A DNA stretch of 64,000 bases, from NCBI GenBank assembly GCA_900074885.1, contig FJUW01000001.1, positions 558,001 to 622,000 on the forward strand, given 5' to 3'. The notes under the pieces were generated by a model. That model was not told where the DNA came from and did not search any database. It was given only the letters and a program-made list of their open reading frames with translations. The DNA comes from Rhynchosporium graminicola (Eukaryota > Ascomycota > Leotiomycetes > Helotiales > Ploettnerulaceae). Of this stretch, positions 1 through 12,676 are shown in pieces (the stretch's first letter is position 1; the number at the start of each line of letters is the position of its first letter). The translations under genes and the position numbers were made by a program.

Positions 1-543
1 ACCTTTCCCCACAACCCAGCCACCGACCAACTAGGTTGCAAATGCCAGGAACCCTCACCATCTGATCTTTTTGCAGCTTCGTGTATATTTCGTAAGTAAT
101 ACCGCCGAGGTACACGCTTGAAGTTACCGACTGTAGTACTGTAAGTAGGTCGTGACCGAAGATATCAGTAAGGGGTCATTAGGTCGAACTGCACCCGTAC
201 CAATGGGACCTCGTCTTTTCGCCGCTACTTGGAAGAGGTTTTTCGATAGCGAAGCTTAATACCGTTCTAAACCCAATGGAACAACGTGACAGCTGTCGTA
301 GCTCGGGGAGCAACCCGCATTCGTGGAGCTTCCCCAGTCTCCCCCGCATGAGGACGCTTCTTCCCCAGGCCCGGGTGCGATGATGCATGCGGACTCAGAC
401 GTTTGTGGGAGATCTCCATGCCCGCGAAGTGCATATAAGATGTCCATCCATGTTCGTCTTCCCCTTGCGAACGATCTGCTCTGTTTCCTCTTCTCAATTC
501 CCCGGAGAACTGCGCTTTCAATACGTCGCAACCAGCCGCAATC
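1..543. other. upstream region of the sugar transporter gene
   Basis: No supported gene lies here. The stretch precedes the transporter ATG at 544 and presumably holds its promoter and leader. Short open frames on both strands have no recognisable domain and no splice structure. Confidence 0.5.
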
Positions 544-2455
544 ATGAAGCCGAAAGTTTACCAGGTATGTACTAAATTGCTCCAGATCAAATGTAATGAA
601 TGAGTGAATGAATGAATGAATGGCTTCTGACTTGAGTAGTTCCTCGTGGGTGTCTTTGCATCCATGGGATCAATTCTCTTTGGTTACGATCTCGGAGTTA
701 TCGCTTCAGTGTAAGTAGAGCTGAGTACTACCAGTTCCGTGGCAGCTAGCTAACCCTTCGACAGAATCGCCGCTTCGAATTTCAAAGAATACTTCAACAA
801 TCCTTCCACAACTCAAACGTAAGATTTCCGTCCAATCAGACAGGCAGAAGCTGATACTGCTTAGCGGAATCGTAGTGTCCTTCTTCACGGGAGGTGCGTT
901 CTGCGGTGCTGGTCTTGCTGGACCTAGTGGAGACAGACTTGGTCGAAGATGGACAATTGTACTAGGATCCATCATTTACCTTCTCGGGGGGGCTCTTCAA
1001 ACTGGAGCGACTACGTTTCACATGATGTGGGCAGGTCGTTGGCTCGCTGGCGTAGGTGTTGGATTCCTGGTCATGATTATCCCGCTGTACCAGTCTGAGA
1101 TTGCGCACCCTTCCATTCGGTAGGTCTACCATTTCTCCTGTAAAGATTCAATACGCTTACCAGTAGTAGTGGTACAATTACTAGTTTGCAACAATTCATG
1201 TTGGGTCTGGGAGCTTTCATCGCCGGATGGATTTCATACGGCACATTCGTCAGCCTCACCAACCAAGCACAATGGCGTTTACCTCTTGCGATTCAAATGG
1301 TACCCGCTATTGTTCTCGGAGGACTGATATTTTTATTCCCAGAATCACCTCGCGTAAGTGGATCTTTCTTCACGACTCCTCAACTTCGCATCACTAATTC
1401 GTACCAGTGGCTCATCGATCATGGGCGTCCCGAAGAAGGTCTCAAAACACTTGCGCGACTACACTCGAATGGAAATGTATCCGATCCCTGGGTCAGAGCG
1501 GAATTTGACCAGATCCAAGACAGCATCACCCACGAGCACGAGAACGAAGCCAAGTCCTATATGGACCTTTTCACCAACCGATCCTCGTTCAGACGACTCC
1601 TTATCGCTTGCACGCTACAAGCTTCGATCCAAATGACCGGTGTATCAGCAATCCAGTACTACAGCGTCGACATATATGGCTCTATTGGAATCAGTGGATC
1701 GAATGCTCTCAAGTACCAGGCTATAAATAATATCATTGCTCTGGTCGGAGAGGCTTGCTGTGTTTTGTTTGTTGACAAACTTGGACGAAGAAGACCATTG
1801 ATCTTTGGTAATCTTTTGAACATGGTATGTTGATGTCACACAGTCTCACACAGTGTACTAACTAACACACTCTAGGTCTGCTTCCTCATCGCCTGTATTC
1901 TGATCGCCAAGTTCCCAGCCGGGACCAGCCACAACAAATCCGCATCTTGGGGATTCATCATGATGTAAGGCCACCTCCCTCTTCTTTCTCATACCTGCAA
2001 ACTAACTCACTCTCTTCAGGACCTGGCTCTATAATTTCTCCTTCTCCTCCACATGCGGACCTCTTTCCTGGGTCATTCCCGCCGAGATCTTCGACACCCG
2101 TACTCGCGCAAAAGGAGTTTCAATAGCCACCATGGTCTCCTTCGCCTTCAACACCCTAATCGGTCAAGTCACCGGTACAGCCATGGCCAACATTGGCTAC
2201 CGCTACTACTTCGTCTTCATCATCTGCAACTTCACCAACGCGTTGTTCTTCTATCTATTCCTACCCGAGACGAAGAATCTGCCGCTTGAAGAAATGAATT
2301 ATTTGTTTACGAACGCGCCGTTCTTGGTCGCTTTCCATGATAAGAAGCTTTACCAGGCAAATTATGCGGGGGATCTTGAGAGGAGGGCGATGGAGATTAG
2401 GGAGAAAGGTGATGTGGCGGGGGAGCACGAGGAGGTGACTGAGGCTAGGAAGTAG
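544..2455 (+). CDS. MFS sugar (hexose-type) transporter
   Basis: A plasma-membrane sugar:H+ symporter of the major facilitator superfamily is the likely product. Eight exons join in frame (544-564, 640-710, 765-818, 865-1119, 1164-1353, 1408-1824, 1876-1964, 2020-2455) to give 510 residues, a normal length for the family. Visible signatures are GYDLG in helix 1, DRLGRR after helix 2, a PESPR motif before the central loop, DKLGRRRPL in the second half, and PETKNLPLEE after the last helix. The first exon is only seven codons (MKPKVYQ); its donor and branch region look normal, and intron 1 carries a small AATG repeat. Substrate cannot be told from sequence; monosaccharide transport is the family default. 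The next gene ends on the opposite strand 1.4 kb downstream. Confidence 0.93.
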
Positions 2456-3881
2456 ATGGTTGCCCATCTGTTCACGGGGAAGGTGCTCAGCTAATGGAGA
2501 GAAGGGTTAGTCAACATGTGATGACTCTGGTCTTTCCTAGATATTTAATGACTCGAATGTACCACCAAAAATCTCACCTACTCGCCGATCTTACGTACTC
2601 GTCATCTTCAGAAGTTGAACTATGACCTTGAAGAATGTCCAGGTTGGCAAGCAAGTTCTCACATCGTCCTTGCTTACATCTCTCTCTCTCTCTCTCTCTC
2701 TTTATCTCATTTCGCAACACCTTTCCTTATTTGCCATCCTGCAAACCGACAGAAAGACAGCTTTTCTCTCCAAGCTCACCATCTCAGACCACCTATTCCT
2801 TCCTCCTTATTACGCAGCACGGTACGTACGCCCTCGCTGAATCGGCTCTCTGCTGAACAGATACCACCACCCACATCGCCGTAGGCCCGTAAAGTTTAGA
2901 TAGAATGCACGAGATAGGACCAACTACAACGAACCGTAAGATGCCCCCCATCCCCCCCCCCCACAAAAACAACAACACATAACCTAGGTGACTACAGTCA
3001 GAGCACTTAACACAACCACAAATACAGGCGCAAACAAAGCAAAGCGCTTCTTTCTATCTACGGTAGATTACACACCACCTCGCGAAAGGACTAGTAATAA
3101 ACTATGTCGATTGCTCGATTCTCAAGCAAAACAGGTGCGGGGATTCCCTTCTTAGCCTAGAAAGGTTGAGTTAGTTATCTCGAATATATGAAGTTGGTTT
3201 GGCTTTGGAGAGATTGGAGTCAATGAAAGAAACAAATTACTTTAGGGCTTTACTAAATAGAGATGACTTTCGGAATTAGGGATCATGCTCGCTTCACTGG
3301 ATAGGCAACAAGGCTAGCCCGAACTGCAACAGAGCAATGGGAATACTTCCTATCTTGTTTTATGCGGAAGAAAGTAGTCCACTGTGGGAAAGTGTTTTGG
3401 GTCGCCTTGTATTGTCATATTCATCAAAGTGGTCAGATGATATCCAGACGGTTTGAAATGCATTTCATTTCTCTCACTTAAGACCAATAACTGACCTCTT
3501 GCCTAGTCTTGGTATTGCGGTACCTAGGTTTCATTACCATCCAAAGCCTTGACGTTATAGTACCAAAGGGCCTTCGAATCGCTTGGACGTCTTACAACTG
3601 GCTCTACCCTGCTCTGGATACGTTCTTCGCTTCTTCTACCGTCCCCTCTATTGCGTTCGCATCTTCCACTCTCATGCGGATCAACCTCTTTTAGCTACGC
3701 AGTCCTCGAAGACTATTCACGCGCTGTATGTTCAGATCCGAGATCTTGTAGTCGTCATCGGTACTTAAGTACCTCGTACTGTGAGTGACCTCGAGCATCA
3801 AGCGTACAGGATTTGGATCGTATGTTTCCCCGTTCCATATCTGGATGCGGCTTTCTAACCATTAAAAATTCAAACATTCGT
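2456..3881. other. convergent intergenic region with simple repeats
   Basis: This holds the 3' sides of the transporter and the WD40 gene. It contains a (CT)n tract at about 2679-2701 and a C-rich run at about 2944-2962. Open frames through the CT tract are low-complexity and I do not treat them as genes. Confidence 0.5.
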
Positions 3882-6082
3882 TCAGTAGTTGTGGTCATCG
3901 TGGAAATTGATCACCGCCAGCTGTAAGAGATTAGCTTCAATCTTGTAGTGGTTGAGACCTAAGACGTACACGACTGTTTACTCCATAGGCAAGTTTCCGT
4001 CCCTCGGCATCCCAACACAAAGAGAATTGATCCTCTGATTGTTCGTCCGACCCAGAGTTGTGAGATTGTGGTGTTCTCCACCCCAGCTCATCGCCCCGGG
4101 TCCAAACAGCACGTGGTGCAGTTGGATCATCTGATTTCCAGATGAGGATCTTATCATTTGCACCGCCTGCAATGAACGCACCGTCCGGAGAAAACGCGAG
4201 AGCAACTACGGCTGATCCGACGGTCATTGACGACTTTGAAGTTGTGTCGGTAGAAAGCACGTTCCATAGACTGATCGCGCCGTCTTCCCCTGCTGACGCG
4301 AGGTATCGCTCTGTATCGTCTGCTAGTCCTTCAGGAGTCTGAAGAGGCTGCCATGTTAGTGAAGTAATCAGGCCTTGGTGCGCATTGAATGATTTGCATT
4401 GCCCAGATGGATCCCTGATCTATTCGAAGTTAGTTTGGATCAAGCCAGGCACTTTGAAAACAACCAAGTACATACAGATATCGTGCCAGATTCACTTGCG
4501 GTGGCCAGGAGGCGCGATCGTGGATCATAGCTTATCTTGGAGAGGATTTCGCCGTCGGCAACTTCGAACTTCCTCCCTGGAGTAATAGTACCGTCGGCAC
4601 AAACGAATTCCTGGAGGAGATCCCCGCCACAGACGAAAAATTCTCCATCGCCCGTCCACGTAGCTTCTAGTGGTTGATCGTGAAGACTGTGATTTGGGAT
4701 GTGATACTTAATAGCTTGTTCTAGGGCTGGCTGCATGATACTAATGACAGTGCTTTTGGTATCTTGTATACTGTCTTCGTGGGCAGAAAGTCCTAGACAG
4801 ACAGTATTTAAAGGATTCCATCGAAGACAAACAACTGGCGAATCAAAGCCATTGAACGAAGCAAAATGCTGCCCATCAGAGTGCCAAAACTCGATTCTGG
4901 CAGTCCCATCTTCGATTGGCTCACTCGACACCGCAATGACTGCTCCGTTCGAAGACCAGGCAAGACCGGTAACGGTGGTACTAGGAGATGCGCCGTCGTC
5001 AAGTAGGTTGTGGTGAGGAGCATAGATCGCTGTAGTCTTGCCGGGGCTCTCGGATCTCGATGCTGAGTCGGGAGTGGGGCTAGGACTGATACGCGAGAGG
5101 GTCCACATTCGGGCTAGCGCATCGGTGCCGGCAGCTGCCAAGATGGAAGGATCCCGTGGGTTAAACTCGCATTGAAGAAGGACGACATTTTTGAATGAAG
5201 GGTCCTTTGAGAGTTCGAGGAATATCGTTTCGCCAGCGAGCTCGTTGACCTTTTCGACCTGAGTGCCCTGCTCTGGTCCGATCGTGGCCGGGGGAGGAGA
5301 AAGGGCTTGTTCGGGCGATGGATAAGCGTTTTCATCGCCGTTCTGATCCTCGTCAACATCCATAGGCGTAGACTCGAATTCGTTCTCGTACCCATTGGCG
5401 GTGACATTGCCATTGCTGAGCCGCGGTTTTTTGATTGGTGGTCCGGGCTGGTTTTGGTGTTGGGGTTGAGGCTGGTCAATGTCAATGTCAATGTCAATTT
5501 GACGTTTTCTGAGATTTTCATGTTCCTCTTCAGCTTCGGCAGGCGGCGGCGATGCGTGCATCAAAGGCCCGAAAAATCCAAAACTAGATGCAGGGGCAGG
5601 AACAGATACACCGCGCGGCGGCTCTTGAAGCTGTCGACGCTGTCAGTTGGGCCTGTAAAAGGCTATATGATTAGTAAACCTCAGATAGCTGTAACATACA
5701 TGTGTAGGATCGCGTTCTTGAACATTGTACAGCAGTCCTCTGTTCAGAACTGCCACTAGCGTATTGATGGTGACATGGGGCGCAAAAGGGAGCTGTTGCG
5801 GATCTTGAATGTTCCACTCCTGTTGAAGCCGAACTGCAGTCTCTTTGTAATCTAGTAAAAGTGAAAAGAGATGTTAGTTTCTCCTCCAGGACAAGAGGTC
5901 GTCCATCACAGCGTACTGACCTGATTCTACAAGATACCTGTAAAGAAAACTTGCCGTTAGCGAAAACACTCCCATCACATCCCGCACCTGAGAATTCAAC
6001 CTAAATTGGGAAGATCACGAGGAAACACATACCGCCAAATCAAATAATTGATCTTGTCGGAATCAAGGGCCTCCTTGGACAT
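3882..6082 (-). CDS. SIF2: LisH/WD40 corepressor subunit, SIF2/TBL1 family
   Basis: Nuclear scaffold of an HDAC corepressor complex (Set3C in yeast, NCoR/SMRT in animals). Six exons on the minus strand (6082-6033, 5937-5921, 5851-5700, 5639-4476, 4419-3970, 3920-3882) give 623 residues. The N-terminus has a LisH motif (DKINYLIWRYLVES) followed by the TBL1-type F-box-like segment (NTLVAVLNRGLLYNVQERD). A long acidic and proline-rich linker with a basic KRQ patch follows, then WD40 repeats to the end; examples are ILAAAGTDALARMW, LASAGEDGAISLWN and FIAGGANDKILIW. The last exon adds only LAVINFHDDHNY. Exon 2 is 17 bases long, yet it is needed to keep the LisH helix in frame. The family assignment rests on the LisH plus linker plus WD40 order. 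Confidence 0.9.
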
Positions 6083-8920
6083 TGTTGCGCACAGCAGAGC
6101 AGGCGCTGCGGTACAGAGAGTAAGTATGCAGTGTGATGGGGGAGCGTGCCGATTTCTTTGAATGATCTGACTCTGCAATGGATGGTTGTGGTGGTGGGTT
6201 GTGGGTGGTGAGGTTGAATGCGGAGGGTTCGTGATGAGGAATGGAACGAAGAGCCCGCCAGCAAAGCAAATGGGAAGTCGGAGACTGGAACCAGACGAAA
6301 GTAGACTGGGCGCGGGTTGTATTATGGAGAATCGATCGCTAGGCTTGATTCGAATTAGGCGGCCAGACTCGACCAGGGCAGGGAGGCTCGGAGGCTAGCT
6401 AGCCATAGGGAAGCGAGGGATGTTGAAGGAGAAGGTGAAGGTCCACCAGGGTCTATCCACATAAACTACAGTACGGGTAGGAGGAGAATCACGGAGGTCG
6501 ATTTGTGGTGAAGGGGCTTGGCAGGGCTCGAAGAACAGGCAGTGACGGAGATGGGGGACATGTACTGCTGCATGCATGCGTGCAGACAGGGGCTCAGCAG
6601 ATAGCAGGGGACTTTGGGTACGGTACACCGGTGACTGAGCCCGCCCGCTGTACAGTATTACTTACTTCTAGCAAGATCCAATTACAGCCAGATCGACGAG
6701 TGTGGCCCCCCCTGGCAATGACAGGGCAGAGGCAGAGGCAGAGGCAGAGGCAGATGCCAGGCTGGCTGCTTGCTGCATTGGTATTACGAAACGGGGGTTC
6801 TCCACGGCTACCTTAGATGCTGCTGGGCTGGACTCTTCGACGATGAGGTGTTCATTCCAGTCCATCTTTCGTAGGGGTAGGGTAGCGGCTCGCAACAACC
6901 AGGAGGAGGACCGGAGTGATCGTTGTTGTCAAAGATTGAAGATTCGAGTTTCACCAGATACCTATAGTGAGGGAGGGAGGGCAGGAAAAGTCATGATAAA
7001 GGTTACTACCTACTACATAGGTGGGCAGATGAAACGTCGACTATCGCTCATCCGAGTCCAGCAGGAAGGTAGGTTCTGCTAGGGCCGGCACAAACACAGC
7101 GGGGGGGTGGCAGAGTGATGCTGTGTGCTGTACGAGTACTGTGCGTACGGAGTTATTGTGGGGTCCTGGAAGCCGTGGTATCTGAAATCTGTCTTGGAGA
7201 AGTAAATCCTATCTATCCTGTGTGCCGACGATATGATGTTACATCAGCAGAAAGTGCTCTTTAGGCCCGGCTGTGTGTAGAAGTACAACATCTCCCCCAT
7301 TACTGACTGCTAACTTCAGGCTCAGCGGTGCTTACTTGGTACCCATTCAATCACATGAGGTATAAGAGGGGCGTGGCGAAAGTTGATGATGATGCAGAAA
7401 TGCGGAATATTGACAGGGTCGCGTGGCTTGTTGCACATCTGCTCAACATGATCCTAAATTTGTGGGGTGGATCGTGGTCCGGAAGAATACGCCGTAGATG
7501 TCGACGGCTCTCACCGACTGCAGTTGACATTGCAAGCGACACGGGAAAATTGGTACCAAGGAGTATCACGAATCGTGGAAATTCTGTTATGTTTGTATCT
7601 GCTGGAGGCAACTCTGGTCCTGTCTCTGCTCTCTGCTCTCTGCTCTCTGCCCTCTAATCTTTGTAACTCTTGCTTTATCATATCTTTTACAGCCGCATGT
7701 CCCCCTCCTGTCCTTCTCGAACGCATGATTTGAAACATCTCCAGGATACCTTGGCATCGCAGGGACGGGCACGGGCACGGGCAGAAGCTATAAAAGTAAG
7801 CTTTGAGCTGGCACGAGCAGTAAAAATCTTTGCATCCAAATCTCGTCCGGCTTTATCAAGAGAGGAGTAACGACAAAGTCAGCTTTCAAAAAGGAGGTAA
7901 GTTGCTTTTTTTTGGTTGGATTAGCCTATGTAGCTCTACGGAATATGTAGGTTGGATCGTCTAGATCTTCCAAGAGTCCAAGGGAGGCGTTCTCTTGGCT
8001 GCCATGCATAATGACACGACGATAGGCTGAACTTTCTTCCCCTCCTAATTACCTGGATTTCGTCCCGTCTGTTTGTCTAAGGTATGGCCTGACCCGGACA
8101 AGGGATAAAACCTTAGTTAAATTCTGCTTACTGCGTAGAGCTTCACAAGGAGTGGACCGTGCATCTTATAAAGTATTCAATTTTTAGGATATACTGGCTT
8201 CCATAGCCACATACTCACTTCATGGCCGTGTGAGCTCTACTCATTTTTCTCATCAGAACTTATTTACCTTGGAGAGACGGTCCACATATCGAAGAATGCA
8301 ACGTGATAATGTTGTGACTGGGTCACATGATGTATGGATATCTTGCCATCGGCGTGTCTCATCTGCATCTCGCCTCTAGCTCCAAAAAAGAACATGTTTC
8401 ATCTCATCCCATCCCGTCAGGGTTTGGTTCGCTATGGCTGAGAGACAGAGTCAGAGACACTTGCGTTCGAAACTTCGCTTCTGCGTACCTCTCGTACTTG
8501 ATCATGATTTGGTGGCGTCTTCATATTGCTTGGCGAATCGAGTCGTGCGTGACCCAAGCAAAACAAAAGCTGGGAGCGTGTAGCTCGAGTGGCTCTCCTC
8601 ATGGAATTATTGGAAGATGAGTTCCCGAAAGTTCTAAGTCGGAATTAGTATACGGCTTGATAACTTCCTTCCTTTTGTTCTGGGCGTATAGTAGTCGTAA
8701 GGAGATTGAATGGGATTGTCCTCCACGAGCTTGCTGACCATTTTGAAGCTGGTGGGAATGGAGAGTGGGTCTCTCTTCGGCACGGGCTCAGACGGGGCGT
8801 GTCAAAGGGGAAGAAAAAGGCTTGACTGCAACTGGTCGTAAAGTGCCAAGGAGCCCGACTCCTTAGGTCGGCTCGGCTTTTCAGCACGTATCGTGAACGG
8901 CGGTAAAATCTTTACATAGG

Positions 8921-8939
8921 TACCTACCCAAGGTAGGTA
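8921..8939. repeat. perfect 8-base inverted repeat of TACCTACC
   Basis: TACCTACC and GGTAGGTA are separated by three bases. This is the most regular example of a TACCTA/TAGGTA word that recurs in the intergenic DNA of this window. No function is known to me. Confidence 0.6.
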
Positions 8940-11403
8940 TACCATACGATGGTACTGCGTACGGAAGTACATCTTCGGCTAGCTGCATGTGCGAGCTACC
9001 GATCTGACACCCTAATTCTGTCAACAAGCAAGCGTAAACTTACTGGCTCTTGGTGTGGTTGGATGAATCATCAAATACCGTAGTTAGGTAGGTATCTCTA
9101 TGAAGAGAGTGTACGGAAGATAGAGTCCTGAGATATAGTGGTAGCATCCTCATTATGTCTTGCAAGACCAGATATACGTTGATGAGGAGGATCATATGCA
9201 ACTGCCGTGCTGCAGGTTATCGGTCAGCGGCGCCGCGGCCATGGCCATGAAGTATTGCACTTTTAAGTGTGCATCTCCTTGTCGCATGGCTACTAATCAA
9301 CAATAATCTCGATCCCGTGGGGCGTGCTTTGTGGTATTCTTTCTTCAGCGCTAAATCGGAGCCAATGATCAATTTTTAGATAAGAGATTTGCTTTTGCAC
9401 GGCCTGGCCTGGCGTCGTTGGTGGCGCTAAGCCCCCGGATCCAACGAATGTCGTTTGTAAGCCACGTGACCTCAAGGCAATTTCAATTGGTAAAATAATA
9501 ATGAATAGGCAGGAGTAATTGGGTCACGGTGGACTACGACTCTCTGGGTGGTATTAGCGATCGCTCACTTCGCAAGTTTGAACAACTTCAGAATTTACCC
9601 AGTGACTCCATATTTCACGAGTGACCCTTGTTGCACAGATGAACTTCCTTCAATCTTCAAATTGTACCTTTCCTGCGACAAGTTGGTTCGACTAATGAAT
9701 AAGTTACACTTGTGCGCCCAGTTCCAGTATCCGACACGCCTTCCACAAGCCACCAAAGCGCGATGTCGAATAAGGATGCCGGTAGCTTGCTCGTATGGGG
9801 GGCCGGGGTAGGGCGAAAGAGCGCGATGAGGGAACACGGAACGATTTTGGTGATCCAAGACAGACACAACTCAGAGAAGAAAGGGCAATGCACCTCGGCC
9901 AGCAAAACGCACCAGGCGGATTCATACTGCCGTAGTTTACCAGGTGGTTTTTTCTGGTAATGTTATGTGTGATAACTGCCCAATGCAGATGCACTGCACT
10001 GACGAGGGGCTGCAGGGCAATAGCGAGGATGGGGTAAGTCCTTGGCAACACGAGGCCAGAATTCACAAGCAATTTACCCCGTCTTGAAGCTCGGTATATC
10101 TGAAAAGCTGTCAATCCGACGTTTACACTATCCAGCGGATGTGTCGTCTTTTGATATCCAGTTCCCAACTAGATAGTCATTCGAGAATTTCTAGCTGCTG
10201 CTCAGGTGATGACTAGAAACGAGCACCCAGTACAGTGCGCAGAATGACCAGGGCGACAGTGCCGAACTCATACATATACTGGGGACAGCAATTCAGAGTA
10301 GTATAGCATTATCTTGACATATGCGAGGTTGCCGTGATAAAGAACAAGGCCCTTGAGCCTGATAGTCTGATGATCAGTCGACTAGTGCCGGCGGCTTGGA
10401 TGCAACCCAAAGTATGGTATGTGCTTGGGAGAAGAAGCCGAAGCTTGACTCCGCGACCAGTGCGACCCACCCGAGTTTATTATGAAGAAACGGTCTGAGT
10501 TGTGGTTCGAGTCTACAGGAGACGAGTTGAAAAACTTGATGCCGTGTGACAGGAGGAATGCATTGCCATTCCCTCCACACGGATCTCTTGTGCACCTCTA
10601 AGCTTGCTGGATCTGTAGAAAAGGAGCGAGGTGCAGCTTTCCTCCCGAAAGACATACCGTAAAGATGATGATGAATCGTCTCAAGCCTGCTTTCTGATGA
10701 ATATTAGAAGAAACTGGTCGTGAAACATGCCTCTGATATCAGTTTCAGTACCTCGGAGTCAACTAGTGAACACTTTGTTGCAGAAGGTAGACTCTGAAGT
10801 TGTGACAGATGAAAAGGGCGGAGGTGGCTGTATCGTAACTTCAACCATAGTTTCCGAGACCCAAAAGCTATACCACAAAGTCAACGAGAGACAAGGTTAA
10901 GAATGTGGACTGGTTGCCGGCTGTCACTCTTCTTCCTGACTGAGGAAGATTGTAGAGTTATGAAATACATACGCTCTTGCCTTTCATGCTGGGTATCACC
11001 AGTGGTAGTTTTCCATCGCCCTGGTGTACTGACTGCAGTCTGAAGCTCGGCACGAACTCTGTAGGAAGTTTCAAGTCAGTCCACACACCACTGATCTGTG
11101 CCCCTTGAGTTCTCGATAAAGATGTCGCAAGCTAATCAGCAGCGATCAGCCACCACACACCGTGCTCATCCCAGAGGACCCATTTTGCGCGATTGAAAGC
11201 TAGCTAGACTTAGTCCGGTCGACGCCGCACCGTTTTGATTAGCTGAGCCACGGATGCTGGTGGGATTCATCACCCCAGGGGGGCAGGCCAAGACATCAGC
11301 AGCGGATGACATGGATCTAAGCATACCTGGTCCCATTTAGGGTGGCTCACGGCTATGCTACTAGAAGTAGTGGTGACAGAAAGCGTTGGCCCGGACGAGG
11401 GGC

Positions 11404-11785
11404 TGATGTGATGTGATGTGATGTGATGTGATGTGAAGCGACTGGGCTGGGCTGCTCGCCCTACTCCGTGAAGTACTTACTCACTTACTGTAGCAGATGT
11501 ATGCAAGCAGGTGGGTGGGTAGTGTATATATATATATATATATATATACTCTTCTGGCGGAAGTGCTGTGGTAATAAAGTGCTGAGATAAGGTTGTGACT
11601 TTGAAGTATGCGTGTTGCTCTCCGTACCGTGTCCTGTCCTGTCCTGTCCTGTCCTGTGTTCGAGGCGGACAGTCGAGTGCCCTGTAAAGTTGCCGAAGGG
11701 GCAGGGAGGCCATTTCATCATTGGATGAGGCCATTCCCGTCGTCTGGGCCAGGCCAGGACTACGACCAGGACCAGGACCAGGACC
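11404..11785. repeat. cluster of four unrelated microsatellites
   Basis: Within 380 bases there is a GATGT pentamer array (about 11404-11436), a TA dinucleotide array (about 11525-11548), a GTCCT pentamer array (11631-11657) and a CCAGGA hexamer array (about 11765-11785). All are short and near-perfect. They lie about 0.9 kb upstream of the TPR corepressor ATG. Confidence 0.85.
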
Positions 11786-12128
11786 GGGGCCTAGGAAAAG
11801 AGTTGATGCCAAGCTCTCCCGATTATTAGCTCCGTAGAGTAGGTAGGTAATTACTGTACCCGCACGGTAGTAGCTTTGTGGCTTGACGCCGGCTATCGGT
11901 GAGAAAGTGTAAAGTATTCTGTCTACGTACGCACATACCTAGTCCAGTACTTCTACTCCACTCGTATTCATCCTCGCGTGCCAGCCGGGGCGTCAAGGAT
12001 CCACCACTTGAACAGCGGAGAGTGCCACGCCAGAGACAGAACAATGAAAGAACTGCCTCTTGCGGCTTAGCCAGTGTGGACCCGGGCGCGGATATTATAA
12101 ATTAATATTCACGACCATTGCGGGTGGA

Positions 12129-12332
12129 CTAGCTATGGGTAAGGTGAGTTTGGGTCGATAAGTCCAGTGCCTGTATGAGGTTCACGAGCGCCCGCCAAAC
12201 CCAGCCGCTGCGTTTTCCATTTCCCTTCTTCGCACCTTCCTCCTCTTCTTTACTTGCTTCATGCTTTAAGTGATTGTTGTCAGCCAACTTCGCAACATCG
12301 CGATACCTCGAGATCTTCCAGCGCTCCACCAT
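12129..12332 (-). CDS. weak small ORF, antisense upstream of CYC8
   Basis: A 67-codon ATG-initiated frame with a charged centre (KEEEEGAKKGNGKRS). It has no recognised family and lies in the presumed promoter/leader of the TPR corepressor. It may be fortuitous and is listed only because its composition is protein-like. Confidence 0.15.
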   Translation of the reverse strand: MVERWKISRYRDVAKLADNNHLKHEASKEEEEGAKKGNGKRSGWVWRALVNLIQALDLSTQTHLTHS

Positions 12333-12676
12333 CCGTCAACGAAACGAAAGTAATATACGGAGGATAATGGCCATTATCCTTTGCGCAATCTAATCGGTCA
12401 ATATCGTCTTCAGGAAATAAGGGTGTGTTGATAGGTCCGCTGCCACGGTACACCTTCGCATCCGACGCCTCGCAATATCAACCCTCATCTTTCCCGCGGA
12501 CATTCAACATTCAAGCACTACATCTTTGCCCAAGTACCGACGCACGCTGAAGGATATATCAATTGGAAAACTTGCCAAGTGACCTTCCCACTGAAAAGTG
12601 TCCAAGAAACAGCTGGGGGCGCAGCGCACAATCTGAACCGACGCCGCTCTCTCTGTAAAAGCTTCCATCTCAAACA

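Larger units (their letters stand above)
6083..12676. other. 6.6 kb gene-free interval between two corepressor genes
   Basis: No ORF here shows a domain, signal peptide or consistent splicing. The DNA holds many short tandem repeats: a GGCAGA run near 6726-6752, and a cluster of four kinds at 11.4-11.8 kb. It also holds repeated TACCTA/TAGGTA and GTAC-type words. The right end must include the promoter and leader of the TPR corepressor gene. A long untranslated leader or non-coding transcript could lie here, but sequence alone cannot show it. Confidence 0.5.

Noticed and set aside
10495..10520. GGTTCGAGTC word resembling a tRNA B box
   Set aside because: The flanking bases do not form a T stem and no acceptor or anticodon arm can be drawn.
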